NCBI GenBank assembly: GCA_964616165.1
Contig: CAZTTS010000006.1
Span: forward strand, 1 to 63,180
Source of the DNA: CAZCCM01 sp964616165
GTDB taxonomy: Bacteria; Bacillota; Clostridia; TANB77; CAG-508
DNA length: 63,180 nucleotides
Reading direction: 5' to 3'
The translations under genes and the position numbers were made by a program. Below, in pieces: positions 1 to 8,433 of this stretch. The first letter of the stretch is position 1. Each line of letters opens with the position of its first letter. The notes beneath the pieces are model-generated. The model worked only from the letters and a program-made list of their open reading frames with translations. It searched no databases and was not told the origin of the DNA.

Positions 1-54
1 AGCAACTGACTTGTAATCAGTAGGTCGTCAGTTCGATTCCGACTAGCGGCTCCA
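1..54 (+). tRNA. tRNA-Thr (anticodon TGT), 5' part outside window
   Basis: Only the 3' two thirds are present. The anticodon stem actga/tcagt closes a 7-base loop cttgtaa, which puts TGT at the anticodon positions and decodes ACA (Thr). The T-arm follows at about 27-43 with the usual ttcgatt loop, and the acceptor strand ends in an encoded CCA at 52-54. One T-stem pair appears to be an A-C mismatch. A terminator follows immediately. Confidence 0.9.
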
Positions 55-60
55 AAAAAG

Positions 61-90
61 CTACTTCAATATTTGAAGTAGTTTTTTATT
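61..90 (+). terminator. Rho-independent terminator after tRNA-Thr
   Basis: A perfect 9-bp stem CTACTTCAA/TTGAAGTAG with a 3-base loop (61-81) is followed by a run of T. It ends the tRNA transcript and separates it from the gene at 169. Confidence 0.85.
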
Positions 91-168
91 TCTTTTCCAT
101 AAAATTTATATTTAAAAGTATAATTTAATTTTATTATTTAATATAATAAAATTTAATAGGAAATTTAT

Positions 169-2031
169 ATGATAAAGTTTAAAAATTCTGAAATCAATAG
201 AGCTATAGAACAATCCATTATAAATTATAATGAAGATATTCTTTCTGCTCATTTAACTCCTGAAGAAAAAGAAGAAGCATATTATAGCTATCTCTTAGGC
301 TTAAACACAGGATTTTTTAAAGATTCAGATAATAAATTGGTAGTAGAAAGTGACCAAGGTTTTAAAATTACTAATAATTTAAGAATTTTTCTTCGTACTA
401 AAAAACCACAATCTACCAGTCCCAAACTACCAAAAATAGATCCTAAAAAGGGAATTCCAAAAGAAATATTAGAAATATATGATGGTTTAAGTATTGTTAT
501 GCTTGAAGAAATGCTTCCTTCTTGGAACCAAAGCCTTATTGAAGAACTAAAAACATTGGTCAAAAATATAAATATCTCTTCTTTAAATATCAATATTCAT
601 TTACCACTAAGACAAAAAAATTTGAAAACAATTGATTTATCTATATTGCATGAAATGCCAGAAGACTTAAGTGAATTGGTGATTACAGGAGTTGATTTAT
701 CAGATTTAGACCCAAAAATATTTCAAAAATTTGAAAATCTAAAAGGAATAGAGCTAAATAAATGTAATTTATCTGATTTTAAACTAGTACAAAGTTTAAA
801 TCCTGATACTGAAATTATTTTCTGTAATAATCCTGTAAATACTGATCATTTACAAGATCTTATTGATTTAGCTGCAAAACATGAAAACTTTCATTTCCAG
901 ACAGATGACAATTATTTATTAGGTATCTGGAACAATCTATCTTGTTCACAACTATATCTTAATCAATTCTTAGATCTATATACGAAAATTGATTTTTCTA
1001 AAATAAAAAATTTTAAAATAATGTTAGATGATTCATTTAATAGAGAAAATCTTGATAAGGAAGCTATACTTAAAAGTTTTAGCTCACTAGAAAACCTGAC
1101 TTTAGAAACTAATATGCAAAGATATGGGAAATTTTTAGAACAATTTAATCTTTCTCCTAATACTTCATTTCCTGTTTCTCTTATTATAAAAGATATTTCT
1201 CAACTAACATTTGAACAATTGTTTAATATGCCAAATGTTCAAAGTATTTCAATTCAAGATGGAGATAATACCGAAAAACATCAAGAAGCACCATACAGCA
1301 GAGATGATTTTTTAGCAATTAGAACTGAATTAGACATTTTATTATCAGATATATCTCCTATAGATAATCATACAAAAAATAATGATTTACAAGTCTTTGC
1401 TAAAATATATAAAAAATTATCTCAACATATTATATATGATTATTATGCTGTCAGTGATGAAGGAGAAAAAGATGAAAAACTACAAACCACTTGCAGAAAT
1501 CTACATGGAGCTCTGCTAGATGGTAAGGCAGTTTGTAGCGGATATGCTGATGCTTTGCGAAATGCTCTTGCATGTGTAGGTATTGAATCTAGAACTATAT
1601 TTGCAGACAAAAAACAAATAAGAGAAGTTTTATCTGATTCGAGTGATAGTGCAGGACATGTCTGGAATCAAGTAAAATTAGGTGATGAGTGGTATAATGT
1701 TGACTTAACTTGGGATAGAGATAGTGTATTAAAAGAATATCTTTTAGACTATTTTTTAAAATCAGATTTTGATTTTGGGCATACAGAATACAATACCAAA
1801 AACATACCAAATAGAGAAAAGTGTTATAAAAGTATAGAAACTAAGAGTCAAAGAGATCTTTTCGATCTTCCATTTAAAACACTTTTAGAAGCTTTAGATG
1901 AAATAAAAGATAATGTTGAAACTTGGGCAGAAAGACAACTTTCATTTGATGACTTATTAGAAGCACATTACTTTTTAGAAGAAGAAAAGGTAAAAGAAAA
2001 AAAAGAAATAGAAGAAGAAAGAGAAATTTAA
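169..2031 (+). CDS. Leucine-rich-like protein with C-terminal transglutaminase-like cysteine protease domain
   Basis: This 620-residue protein has no signal peptide or membrane segment, so it looks cytosolic or exported by a route other than Sec. The first half carries degenerate leucine-rich stretches (about residues 140-380). The C-terminal part has a transglutaminase/protease-like core: Cys456 in VCSGYADAL, His497 in GHVWNQV and Asp512 in NVDLTWD form the expected triad. The last 20 residues are a highly charged Glu/Lys tail. A TAGGAAA site precedes the ATG. The next gene starts 2 bases after the stop and opens with nearly the same residues (MIKFKS versus MIKFKN), so the two are probably related and cotranscribed. 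The substrate is unknown. A peptidase or amidase role is likelier than cross-linking for this bacterial domain type. Confidence 0.75.
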   Translation: MIKFKNSEINRAIEQSIINYNEDILSAHLTPEEKEEAYYSYLLGLNTGFFKDSDNKLVVESDQGFKITNNLRIFLRTKKPQSTSPKLPKIDPKKGIPKEILEIYDGLSIVMLEEMLPSWNQSLIEELKTLVKNINISSLNINIHLPLRQKNLKTIDLSILHEMPEDLSELVITGVDLSDLDPKIFQKFENLKGIELNKCNLSDFKLVQSLNPDTEIIFCNNPVNTDHLQDLIDLAAKHENFHFQTDDNYLLGIWNNLSCSQLYLNQFLDLYTKIDFSKIKNFKIMLDDSFNRENLDKEAILKSFSSLENLTLETNMQRYGKFLEQFNLSPNTSFPVSLIIKDISQLTFEQLFNMPNVQSISIQDGDNTEKHQEAPYSRDDFLAIRTELDILLSDISPIDNHTKNNDLQVFAKIYKKLSQHIIYDYYAVSDEGEKDEKLQTTCRNLHGALLDGKAVCSGYADALRNALACVGIESRTIFADKKQIREVLSDSSDSAGHVWNQVKLGDEWYNVDLTWDRDSVLKEYLLDYFLKSDFDFGHTEYNTKNIPNREKCYKSIETKSQRDLFDLPFKTLLEALDEIKDNVETWAERQLSFDDLLEAHYFLEEEKVKEKKEIEEEREI

Positions 2032-2033
2032 GA

Positions 2034-2642
2034 ATGATAAAATTTAAAAGTAATTATTTAAATAAATATGTCTATAAGCTAATACAATCTAAAACTATAA
2101 AAGAAGAAGATATTGATCAAATCAAGAATTTGACTATAAATTTGATTAATGAGGAAATAGAAAAAGAGAAAAACATTATTTTAGATGAATTAAAATTCTT
2201 TAATAATTTAGAAAATTGTTCTATAGTTGGAACAACTATTACAAAACAAGATATAGAAGCTTTATCAGTAATACCTAGTTTAAAATACCTTAGCTTTGAT
2301 TTTTGTATTTTTGAAAATTCTCTAATAGGAAATTATGAAGCTTTGTACTTAAATTTATGTTCAGGTATAAATATAAAAAATATATTAGTCGAATCTTTAC
2401 ACACATTATATATTGTTGAAGCAAAGGAAGTTTTAAACTTAAATGAAATCTCAAAATATTCTAATTTAAAAGAATTGGTTTTGCTAAACTGCGAGCTATT
2501 AAATTATGAAAAAATATTAAAACTAGAAAGTTTAAAAACCATTAATTTAAGTGGATCAAATATAAATGAAAACTTTATTAATTTATTAAAAGAAAACACA
2601 AAAGTTATATATGAGAAAATATACCGTCCTACAGGACTATAA
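2034..2642 (+). CDS. Leucine-rich-like hypothetical protein
   Basis: This 202-residue soluble protein starts with MIKFKSN, echoing the N-terminus of the upstream transglutaminase-like protein. It has irregular leucine-rich stretches (for example LKELVLLNCELL and LKTINLSGSNI) but no transglutaminase core. It may be a stripped paralogue or a partner of its neighbour. It begins 2 bases after the previous stop, with an AAGAGA-type ribosome site lying inside the upstream coding end, which suggests translational coupling. No signal peptide is seen and the function is unknown. Confidence 0.65.
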   Translation: MIKFKSNYLNKYVYKLIQSKTIKEEDIDQIKNLTINLINEEIEKEKNIILDELKFFNNLENCSIVGTTITKQDIEALSVIPSLKYLSFDFCIFENSLIGNYEALYLNLCSGINIKNILVESLHTLYIVEAKEVLNLNEISKYSNLKELVLLNCELLNYEKILKLESLKTINLSGSNINENFINLLKENTKVIYEKIYRPTGL

Positions 2643-2651
2643 AAGGAGAAT

Positions 2652-3131
2652 ATGATTTCAACTCAAGCAAGAAATACATATACCGAGGTGTATATTATAT
2701 TTAAAAAATTAAATTTACTTTCATTATTGCCAGAAAACATTAGCAAAAAATTATTACAAGAAAAAAATAATGAACATTCTTTTGATTTTGATATTAATAT
2801 GCCTTTTTCTGCACAAATTCAAAATATAAGCACTAAAGCAATGATATCATACCTTTATATAAAATATATTTCAGATGATATAAGCGAAAAGAAATACTTA
2901 TTAAACAAATTTAAAGAAAAAGAATTAGCAAGAATAAAAACATTAAATTTACAAAATGCCAATGAGCTTAATATGGAAGATTTATTTGAAAACTCTAAAA
3001 CTTTGTCATTTAATAAAGATAATAACGAAAATAATATTGATAAGATTGATAACCCAAAAGATCTATTAAAACAAAAAGAAACTATCTTTCAAAAATTTAT
3101 TAATAAAATTAAGGCTTTTTTCAAAAGATAA
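2652..3131 (+). CDS. Hypothetical protein with basic C-terminus
   Basis: This is a 159-residue Asn/Lys-rich protein that I do not recognise. A good AAAGGAG site lies just before the ATG, 9 bases after the preceding stop, so it is the third gene of the 169-3131 operon. The C-terminus IKAFFKR is amphipathic and basic and could touch membrane. No catalytic motif is visible. A terminator follows about 45 bases downstream. Confidence 0.6.
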   Translation: MISTQARNTYTEVYIIFKKLNLLSLLPENISKKLLQEKNNEHSFDFDINMPFSAQIQNISTKAMISYLYIKYISDDISEKKYLLNKFKEKELARIKTLNLQNANELNMEDLFENSKTLSFNKDNNENNIDKIDNPKDLLKQKETIFQKFINKIKAFFKR

Positions 3132-3174
3132 AAAAATATAATTACTTTAAAACCAATATCTTATATATAATATA

Positions 3175-3215
3175 AAAACTCTAACAATTAAATTTATATG
3201 TTAGAGTTTTAAATT
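3175..3215 (+). terminator. Bidirectional terminator between converging genes
   Basis: A 12-bp perfect stem AAAACTCTAACA (3175-3186) pairs with TGTTAGAGTTTT (3199-3210). Because the stem starts with A and ends with T it can work on both strands, ending the rightward operon at 3131 and possibly the leftward gene at 3284. Confidence 0.7.
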
Positions 3216-3283
3216 ACTATATTTGTTAATTATGTTTATTAGTTTTGTTTGTTAATTAGGCTTTTTTATTATATTTATACTTA

Positions 3284-4114
3284 TTATTTTTTTGCTGGCT
3301 TAAATACGAAAAACCCTATTACCATAACTATTCCTAATAGTACAAAAGAAACATATTGTCCTCTTTTTTCTTGTGCTGCATACTCTTTTAAAGCTTCATC
3401 TTTACTAAGATTCCCTTTAAATTCCTTTAAAATGCCTTTACCTGTGTCTAGTTTATATTCTTGAATTTTCCCATCTTTTTGAAGACCTAAAAAAGTATAT
3501 TCATCAGTTTCTTCTAAGTCTAAATAATGAAATTCCATCCTGTAATCTCCAACTGCCATTTGTCCTTCTAGAGAACTAGTTAAAACTTTTTCATCTGTAA
3601 CTCTATATCCTTCTGGAATTAACTCAAAATTTGTAAACACAGCATTAGTCTTAATACGTTTGATAACATCAGCTTCTATTATAAATTCTCCTACTTTTAC
3701 GTTAGCATATTGAATATCATCTTCTATAGCCTTTATTGGGTTTTCATATATTATATTTAAAGCCACATCTTTTAATTTTTTTTCTGGTTCTTCATCACTC
3801 CAGCCCCTTACTATAGAATCATAGTTATCATCATCTCTTAGATATTGATACATTTCAACTTTTCTCTCAAGTATTGGTGAATTGACTTTAACTCCCTGTT
3901 CTTTAAATTCTAATATTGCATCTGTTTCCATTTTACCTGAAATTAATACAAGTTTTTCTTCATTTTCTTCTAATATTTTAGCATTTTCCACTTCAACTAA
4001 TTTTTCTGCAATTTCTTCTGGTGCTCCTTTATTTTGCATTACTCCTTTTGCTGCTAAAAAAATAAATAATGCTAAAACAAGCAAATAAACTACTTTAAAG
4101 ATTGTTCTTTTCAT
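3284..4114 (-). CDS. TMEM43 family membrane protein
   Basis: This 276-residue protein has an N-terminal membrane helix (residues about 5-23) and a second near the C-terminus (about 255-272), with a large domain between them. The stretch around KLVLISGKMETDAIL and the following VEMYQYL resemble the conserved start of the TMEM43 (LUMA) family domain, which occurs in eukaryotic nuclear-envelope proteins and in many bacteria of unknown role. AAGGAG precedes the ATG. It stands alone, convergent with the operon at 169-3131. Its function in bacteria is not established. Confidence 0.7.
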   Translation of the reverse strand: MKRTIFKVVYLLVLALFIFLAAKGVMQNKGAPEEIAEKLVEVENAKILEENEEKLVLISGKMETDAILEFKEQGVKVNSPILERKVEMYQYLRDDDNYDSIVRGWSDEEPEKKLKDVALNIIYENPIKAIEDDIQYANVKVGEFIIEADVIKRIKTNAVFTNFELIPEGYRVTDEKVLTSSLEGQMAVGDYRMEFHYLDLEETDEYTFLGLQKDGKIQEYKLDTGKGILKEFKGNLSKDEALKEYAAQEKRGQYVSFVLLGIVMVIGFFVFKPAKK

Positions 4115-4226
4115 GTTCTTCTCCTTTTTGTTTTTACATTTTAAATATAGGTTTAATATATCATATTTGACATTCTATTTCTATTTTTATTCCTGTTTAA
4201 ATATATTATTTCTAACTCTTCTAGTT

Positions 4227-5006
4227 TTAACTCTCATTAGCTTTGACATTATAGTATCTTCTTCTATTTATTGTCCACTTCCCTACTTGTATAGCATCTA
4301 CAGGACAACGATTATAGCATGCTAAGCAATATTCACATTGTTTTTTTATCCATTCAGGCTTTTGATCTTTCATCTTAATAGCATTAACCGGACAAATTTC
4401 TTCACATAATGTACAATTAATACATTTGTCATCAGCATAAAATCTTCTTGTTTTTCTGCCATACTTATATATTGGATACATAATAAAAGATATTAATTTT
4501 CGTAATATATTAGTATTTGGATAAACTTCTTTTCTCTCTTCTAAATCTTTTATAATATTGTCTATTTCAATTTCTGCCATGTCTAATGTTTCTTTTTCTT
4601 TTTCTATACTAGGTAAATTGTAGTAAATAGAAAAGTTATTTGGCATCTTAACTGAAGAAATATATTTTAAATTTAAATTCTTCTTTTTTAATGTTTTTGA
4701 TATCTTTAATTCTACCCCGCCAGCACTTCCTTCATAATTATAAATTACATATAAATAACTATTTTTGAAATTTCCATTTCCTATATTTACAGTTTCTAAA
4801 AATTTAAAAAACTCTTCTATTATTAAAGGCATTCCATAATAATATGTTGGAAACACAATTCCTATTCTCTCATTATTTTCAAGAAAAAGTTCTACTTCTC
4901 CTTCGTTTAAAGAATCAACAATATTAATTGCTTCTTCTTTTAGTTCTTTCGCTATTCTTTTAGCTATATATTTGGAGTTGCCTGTTCCAGAAAAATAAAA
5001 TACCAT
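4227..5006 (-). CDS. EFR1-type flavodoxin/2x[4Fe-4S] ferredoxin fusion
   Basis: The N-terminus VFYFSGTGNSKYIAKRIA is the FMN-phosphate loop of a flavodoxin-like domain (about residues 1-150). The C-terminus has two CxxCxxCxxxCP clusters (CINCTLCEEICP and CEYCLACYNRCP), typical of EFR1-family proteins that carry electrons from iron-sulfur clusters to FMN. I place the start at the inner ATG (5006), because AGAGG lies 5 bases upstream of it. The first ATG at 5027 has no ribosome site and would add 7 residues. The electron acceptor is unknown; these proteins are common in anaerobes. Confidence 0.85.
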   Translation of the reverse strand: MVFYFSGTGNSKYIAKRIAKELKEEAINIVDSLNEGEVELFLENNERIGIVFPTYYYGMPLIIEEFFKFLETVNIGNGNFKNSYLYVIYNYEGSAGGVELKISKTLKKKNLNLKYISSVKMPNNFSIYYNLPSIEKEKETLDMAEIEIDNIIKDLEERKEVYPNTNILRKLISFIMYPIYKYGRKTRRFYADDKCINCTLCEEICPVNAIKMKDQKPEWIKKQCEYCLACYNRCPVDAIQVGKWTINRRRYYNVKANES

Positions 5007-5086
5007 AAAACCTCTATTTTTATACATTGCATATAATATATTTTAACATATTTATCTATTTAAATATATGCATATTAAATTTATGC

Positions 5087-5115
5087 TTGAAAATATTATT
5101 TTTTAATTGTATAAT
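5087..5115 (+). promoter_or_regulatory. Sigma-A-type promoter for the S-box leader and metK
   Basis: TTGAAA at 5087-5092 and TATAAT at 5110-5115 are separated by exactly 17 bases. The start of transcription would fall a few bases before the riboswitch P1 helix at 5125. Confidence 0.8.
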
Positions 5116-5124
5116 TAATTTAAC

Positions 5125-5207
5125 ATCTTATAAAGAGTGACGGAGGGACTAGCCCATTAATGTCACACCAACCTATTTAATTAGGTGGTAAAACTAGTTG
5201 ATAAGAT
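5125..5207 (+). promoter_or_regulatory. SAM-I (S-box) riboswitch
   Basis: The leader shows the S-box hallmarks: P1 strands ATCTTAT (5125-5131) and ATAAGAT (5201-5207), AAGAG directly after P1, a GGAGGGACTAGCCC block, and a later ACCTA...TAGGTGG hairpin. The P1 3' strand extends to AAGATAAC (5203-5210), the exact complement of GTTATCTT (5220-5227). This gives an antiterminator that competes with both P1 and the terminator that follows. High SAM should therefore switch off the metK-like gene downstream. Confidence 0.93.
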
Positions 5208-5212
5208 AACAT

Positions 5213-5240
5213 TACTCAAGTTATCTTGAGTATTTTTTTC
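5213..5240 (+). terminator. Riboswitch-controlled terminator
   Basis: Stem TACTCAAG (5213-5220)/CTTGAGTA (5225-5232) with a 4-base loop is followed by seven T. Its 5' arm overlaps the antiterminator region, as expected for an S-box attenuator. Confidence 0.9.
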
Positions 5241-5271
5241 TTTAGATGTAAATTAAACAAGGAGAAAAGAA

Positions 5272-6295
5272 ATGAAAGTTTATAGTAATGAAATTGTCTT
5301 TAGGGGCCATCCAGATAAGGTTTGTGATCAAATAAGCGATGCTATTCTAGATGAATGTTTAAAACAAGATAAATCTAGCAGATGTGGTATTGAAGTTGTA
5401 GGAGGTAAAAACAAGATATTTATAACTGGAGAAATTACTACTCTTGCCACTTTAGATGTTCAGGAAATAGTAAAGAAAGTACTTCAAAAAGTTGGATATA
5501 GAACAAATTATGAAATAATCAATAATTTAGGCCAGCAATCGCCTGATATTGCATTAGGCACCAATGATGATGTCCGGGGGTGCAGGTGATAATGGCATGA
5601 TGTTTGGTTACGCTTGTAGAGACACTAAAGAGCTATTACCAACTGCTATGGTTATACTGCAAAGATTTAGTCAAGCATATGATGAACTTCGAAAAGTAGA
5701 TTCAAGATTTCTTCCTGATGGTAAGGCTCAAATAACAGGAATATATGAAAATAATAAACTTGTTAGTATTAAATATTTTACTATATGTTATCAAAATACT
5801 GAGAAAGAGCGACATGAAACAGATACCATGTTACAACTTATGTGTGATGAAATTTGTGCAGCATTTGGGATAACAGTAGAACAATATTTAATTAATCCAA
5901 CTGGTAGATTTGAAATTGGTGGATTTGACGGAGATGCAGGATTAACAGGTAGAAAAATAGTAGTAGACTCATACCACTCTTTTGTAAGTGTAGGAGGTGG
6001 TGCTTTTAGCGGAAAAGATCCAACAAAAGTTGATAGAAGCGGTGCATATAAAGCTAGAGAAATTAGTAAAGCAATATTGGAAGAAAATGAAAATCTAGAT
6101 TGGTGTAAAGTTCAGATTGCTTATGCAATCGGTATTCGAGAACCATTGTCAATAAATATAGAAACAAATGAAGGAGATTTAGACGTCCCAGAATCTCTAT
6201 ATTCAGAATGTAGTGTAAAAAGAATTATTGAAGATTTAAATTTATTAAATATTTCTTATGAAGAAACCGCAAAATTCGGTCATTTTAAAGATTAA
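5272..6295 (+). pseudogene. metK: Methionine adenosyltransferase (SAM synthetase), interrupted by a +1 frameshift
   Basis: This gene would make S-adenosylmethionine from ATP and methionine. Two overlapping reading frames together cover the enzyme. The first (5272-5589) has GHPDKVCDQISDA. The second (open from about 5564) has GAGDNGMMFGYACRDT and then GGGAFSGKDPTKVDRS, the usual ATP and methionine site signatures. Frames switch at the run of five G at 5576-5580; removing one G joins them into about 340 residues. That is shorter than the usual 380-400, so this is a compact variant even when repaired. The start has a good AAGGAG site and lies under an S-box riboswitch, which supports a real metK. 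The break may be a sequencing error, a true mutation, or (less likely) recoding. Confidence 0.85.
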
Positions 6296-6321
6296 GCTTG
6301 AAAACAATGGACTTCTAAACA

Positions 6322-6343
6322 AATATTACAATATTGTAATATT
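6322..6343 (+). promoter_or_regulatory. 22-bp perfect palindrome, possible operator
   Basis: AATATTACAATATTGTAATATT reads the same on both strands and lies between the end of metK and the next gene. There is no T run, so a terminator is unlikely. It could be an operator for the three-gene set at 6392-8130 or simply an AT-rich palindrome. Confidence 0.35.
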
Positions 6344-6391
6344 AAAATTCCTATGATAAGATAAAGTTAATTAAATTTGAAAAGGAGAAAA

Positions 6392-6883
6392 ATGAGTATG
6401 AAAAAAATTATTATTGTAATAGTTTTTTTAATTGTAATAGCTATTGCATTAGGTCTAGTTTACAAGTTTGTTCTTAATAAAGATATAAATAATAAGCAAA
6501 AAGAAGAAACACAAAAACCACAAATCCAAATTAATGAAACTCTTGTAGTTTTTGAAGATCTTTACGATGGTGATACAACAACTGAAATATTAGAAAATGA
6601 CCTTGATGTTGTAAATGGTTACTTTACAATAACTCCTAATGGAATAGATACTTTCTTGAGAGTCAGAGTTACCAGTAAATCAACCGAAGTTAAGTCTTAT
6701 TCTATAGAAATGGCTGCTGTTGAAAAGGAAACTAATTTAGTATTAAATTTAGACACTTTTGAAGTAGATAATTTAAATCCTGAAGAAATAAAAGAAATTG
6801 ATATTTTTACAAATGTAGATGAAGAAATGGCTCAAAGATTGAGATCTGCTCAATATAAGGTTGTAAAAATAATCCCAAAATAA
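6392..6883 (+). CDS. Membrane-anchored beta-domain protein, first of three paralogues
   Basis: This is a 163-residue protein with one N-terminal membrane helix (about residues 5-27), a short Lys/Gln-rich linker and an extracytoplasmic beta-rich domain. The signature of this set, an FEDLYDGDTTTEILENDLDV-type block, recurs at 7060-7110 and, in part, at 7822-7854. I choose ATG 6392, just after AAAGGAG at 6381-6387; ATG 6398 is also possible. A longer TTG start at 6377 would lie upstream of that ribosome site and is rejected. Function is unknown. The fold looks like small Ig-like (FxLYD/DUF4352-type) domains. Confidence 0.7.
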   Translation: MSMKKIIIVIVFLIVIAIALGLVYKFVLNKDINNKQKEETQKPQIQINETLVVFEDLYDGDTTTEILENDLDVVNGYFTITPNGIDTFLRVRVTSKSTEVKSYSIEMAAVEKETNLVLNLDTFEVDNLNPEEIKEIDIFTNVDEEMAQRLRSAQYKVVKIIPK

Positions 6884-6930
6884 TATTGGAATTAATATAA
6901 AATTAATAAATAAACAAAAAGGAGAAAAAA

Positions 6931-7392
6931 ATGGACAAGAAAAAAATCACAATTATTGCAATAGTTCTTCTACTTATAGTAGGTATTGCATTAGGTCTAG
7001 TTTATCAATTTGTACTTAAAGATGGAGGAGCTAAAAAAGCTACTCTTTTTGAAGACATTTATGATGGCGAAACAACAGAAGAAATATTAGACAAAGAATT
7101 AGAAGTAAAAATACATCTTTTTGGAGTTTTCTTTAACATGAGACAAGGAAAAGATGAACCTAAACTTAGAGTTACTTTGACTAACAAATTAGAAGAAGCA
7201 AAATCATTTACTTTAGAAGTTGGAGCTTTTGATAAGGAAACAGGAGAATTAATTAAAGTTAGTACTTTAGAAGTAGAAAGTATAGAGCCAGGTGTAGCAG
7301 AAAGATTTGATATGTTTACAGACGTAGATATAGCAGATAAAGAAATATTCTTTAATGCTGAATATAAAATCGTAAAAGTAGTATCAAAATAA
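6931..7392 (+). CDS. Membrane-anchored beta-domain protein, second paralogue
   Basis: This 153-residue protein has an N-terminal helix (IALGLVYQFVLKDGG is near identical to IALGLVYKFVLNKD in the upstream gene) followed by the same FEDIYDGETTEEILDKELEV block and a beta-rich domain ending YKIVKVVSK. AAAGGAG precedes the ATG. It is clearly a tandem duplicate of the gene at 6392. Role unknown; it is presumably displayed outside the membrane. Confidence 0.75.
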   Translation: MDKKKITIIAIVLLLIVGIALGLVYQFVLKDGGAKKATLFEDIYDGETTEEILDKELEVKIHLFGVFFNMRQGKDEPKLRVTLTNKLEEAKSFTLEVGAFDKETGELIKVSTLEVESIEPGVAERFDMFTDVDIADKEIFFNAEYKIVKVVSK

Positions 7393-7443
7393 AATAATCA
7401 TTAATAAAAAATGAATAAAAATTAAATTAAAAAGGAGAATTAC

Positions 7444-8130
7444 ATGAAAGAAGAAAAGAAAAATGAAGTTAAAGAGGAAGTAACTGAAGTAAAGGCTGAA
7501 GTTAAGCAAGAACAACCAAAGGGTGAAAGCAACGGTTTAAATATTGCAGCTTTAGTTCTAGGTATTATTGCTATAGTATTGGCATTTATACCATTTGTTA
7601 GATATGTATCATATGTCTTAGGTCCTATTGGATTAATTTTAGGAATAGTTGCTCTAACAAAAAAGCAAAAAAGAGAAATGGCTATTGTAGCAATAGTGTT
7701 AGCTATAGTTTCTCTTGTAGTTGTAGGCATAGCACAATACAGATTTAATAAAAATCTTAAAAACTTTGGAAAAGCTTTAGAAGGATTAGGGCAAGAATTA
7801 AGTGATGCCTTTGCTGACAAAACAGAAGAAATTTTAGCAAATGACCTAGAAGTAACAATAGGTGATTTTACAGTAGATGAAGAAGGATGGTATACAAATA
7901 CAAAATTAACTGTTACATTAAAAAATAAATCTAAAAAAGAGCAATCTTTTTCAATTAATGTTGAAGCTTTAGATAGTAACGGAGACAGAATAGATACCGC
8001 TTATACTAGTGTGTCTAGCCTTGCTCCTGGACAAAGTGAAACAAAAGAACTTTTCACTTGGGTTGCAGATGACAAACTTCCATCTATGCAAACAGCTACA
8101 TTCAAAGTATACACAGCTTCATCTTACTAA
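7444..8130 (+). CDS. DUF4190-like membrane protein with the shared beta-domain
   Basis: The N-terminus is a charged cytoplasmic tail (residues 1-30), followed by three hydrophobic segments (about 33-51, 56-72 and 78-97) in a GLNIAALVLGIIA-type DUF4190 arrangement. The C-terminal half repeats the TEEILANDLEV block and beta-domain of the two upstream genes. It thus joins a small multi-pass module to the domain that its neighbours carry on a single helix. AAAGGAG precedes the ATG. The three genes have similar short spacings and end at one terminator, so they form an operon. Confidence 0.7.
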   Translation: MKEEKKNEVKEEVTEVKAEVKQEQPKGESNGLNIAALVLGIIAIVLAFIPFVRYVSYVLGPIGLILGIVALTKKQKREMAIVAIVLAIVSLVVVGIAQYRFNKNLKNFGKALEGLGQELSDAFADKTEEILANDLEVTIGDFTVDEEGWYTNTKLTVTLKNKSKKEQSFSINVEALDSNGDRIDTAYTSVSSLAPGQSETKELFTWVADDKLPSMQTATFKVYTASSY

Positions 8131-8155
8131 AATTTAGTAGTAAATTAATGCAACA

Positions 8156-8189
8156 AAAAAAGTTTATAGTTAATTCTATAAACTTTTTT
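8156..8189 (+). terminator. Bidirectional terminator, end of the three-gene set and of tRNA-Pro
   Basis: A 14-bp stem AAAAAAGTTTATAG (8156-8169)/CTATAAACTTTTTT (8176-8189) has a 6-base loop. It ends the rightward operon and, read on the other strand, the leftward tRNA-Pro just beside it. Confidence 0.85.
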
Positions 8190-8191
8190 AT

Positions 8192-8267
8192 TGGTCGAGG
8201 TGACAGGGATCGAACCTGCGACCTCACGGTCCCAAACCGCGCGCTCTACCATCTGAGCCACACCTCG
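8192..8267 (-). tRNA. tRNA-Pro (anticodon TGG)
   Basis: On the minus strand a complete cloverleaf runs from CGAGGTG to CACCTCG plus a discriminator A and encoded CCA. The anticodon loop TTTGGGA gives TGG, and the T-arm GGTTCGATCC is canonical. The gene is followed on its own strand by the bidirectional terminator at 8156-8189. Confidence 0.95.
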
Positions 8268-8433
8268 TAGAATATAAATATTTTAACATGATTAAGTACA
8301 TTTTGCAAATATATAAGGCTTTTTACTTATATTAATTTTATTATAAAATATTTATTTTCCTTTTGTTGTTTTTTATTTTTTATTTTTTTATTTTTCCTTA
8401 GTATTTTCTTCTTGTTTGTTATTTAATTTGTTC

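Noticed and set aside
5564..6295. Second metK frame as an independent gene starting ATGATGATG
   Set aside because: No ribosome site precedes it, and it contains only the C-terminal two thirds of MetK, continuing the first frame after a one-base shift.
6377..6391. TTG start for the first beta-domain gene
   Set aside because: The AAAGGAG site lies inside this extension, so ATG 6392 (or 6398) is the true start.
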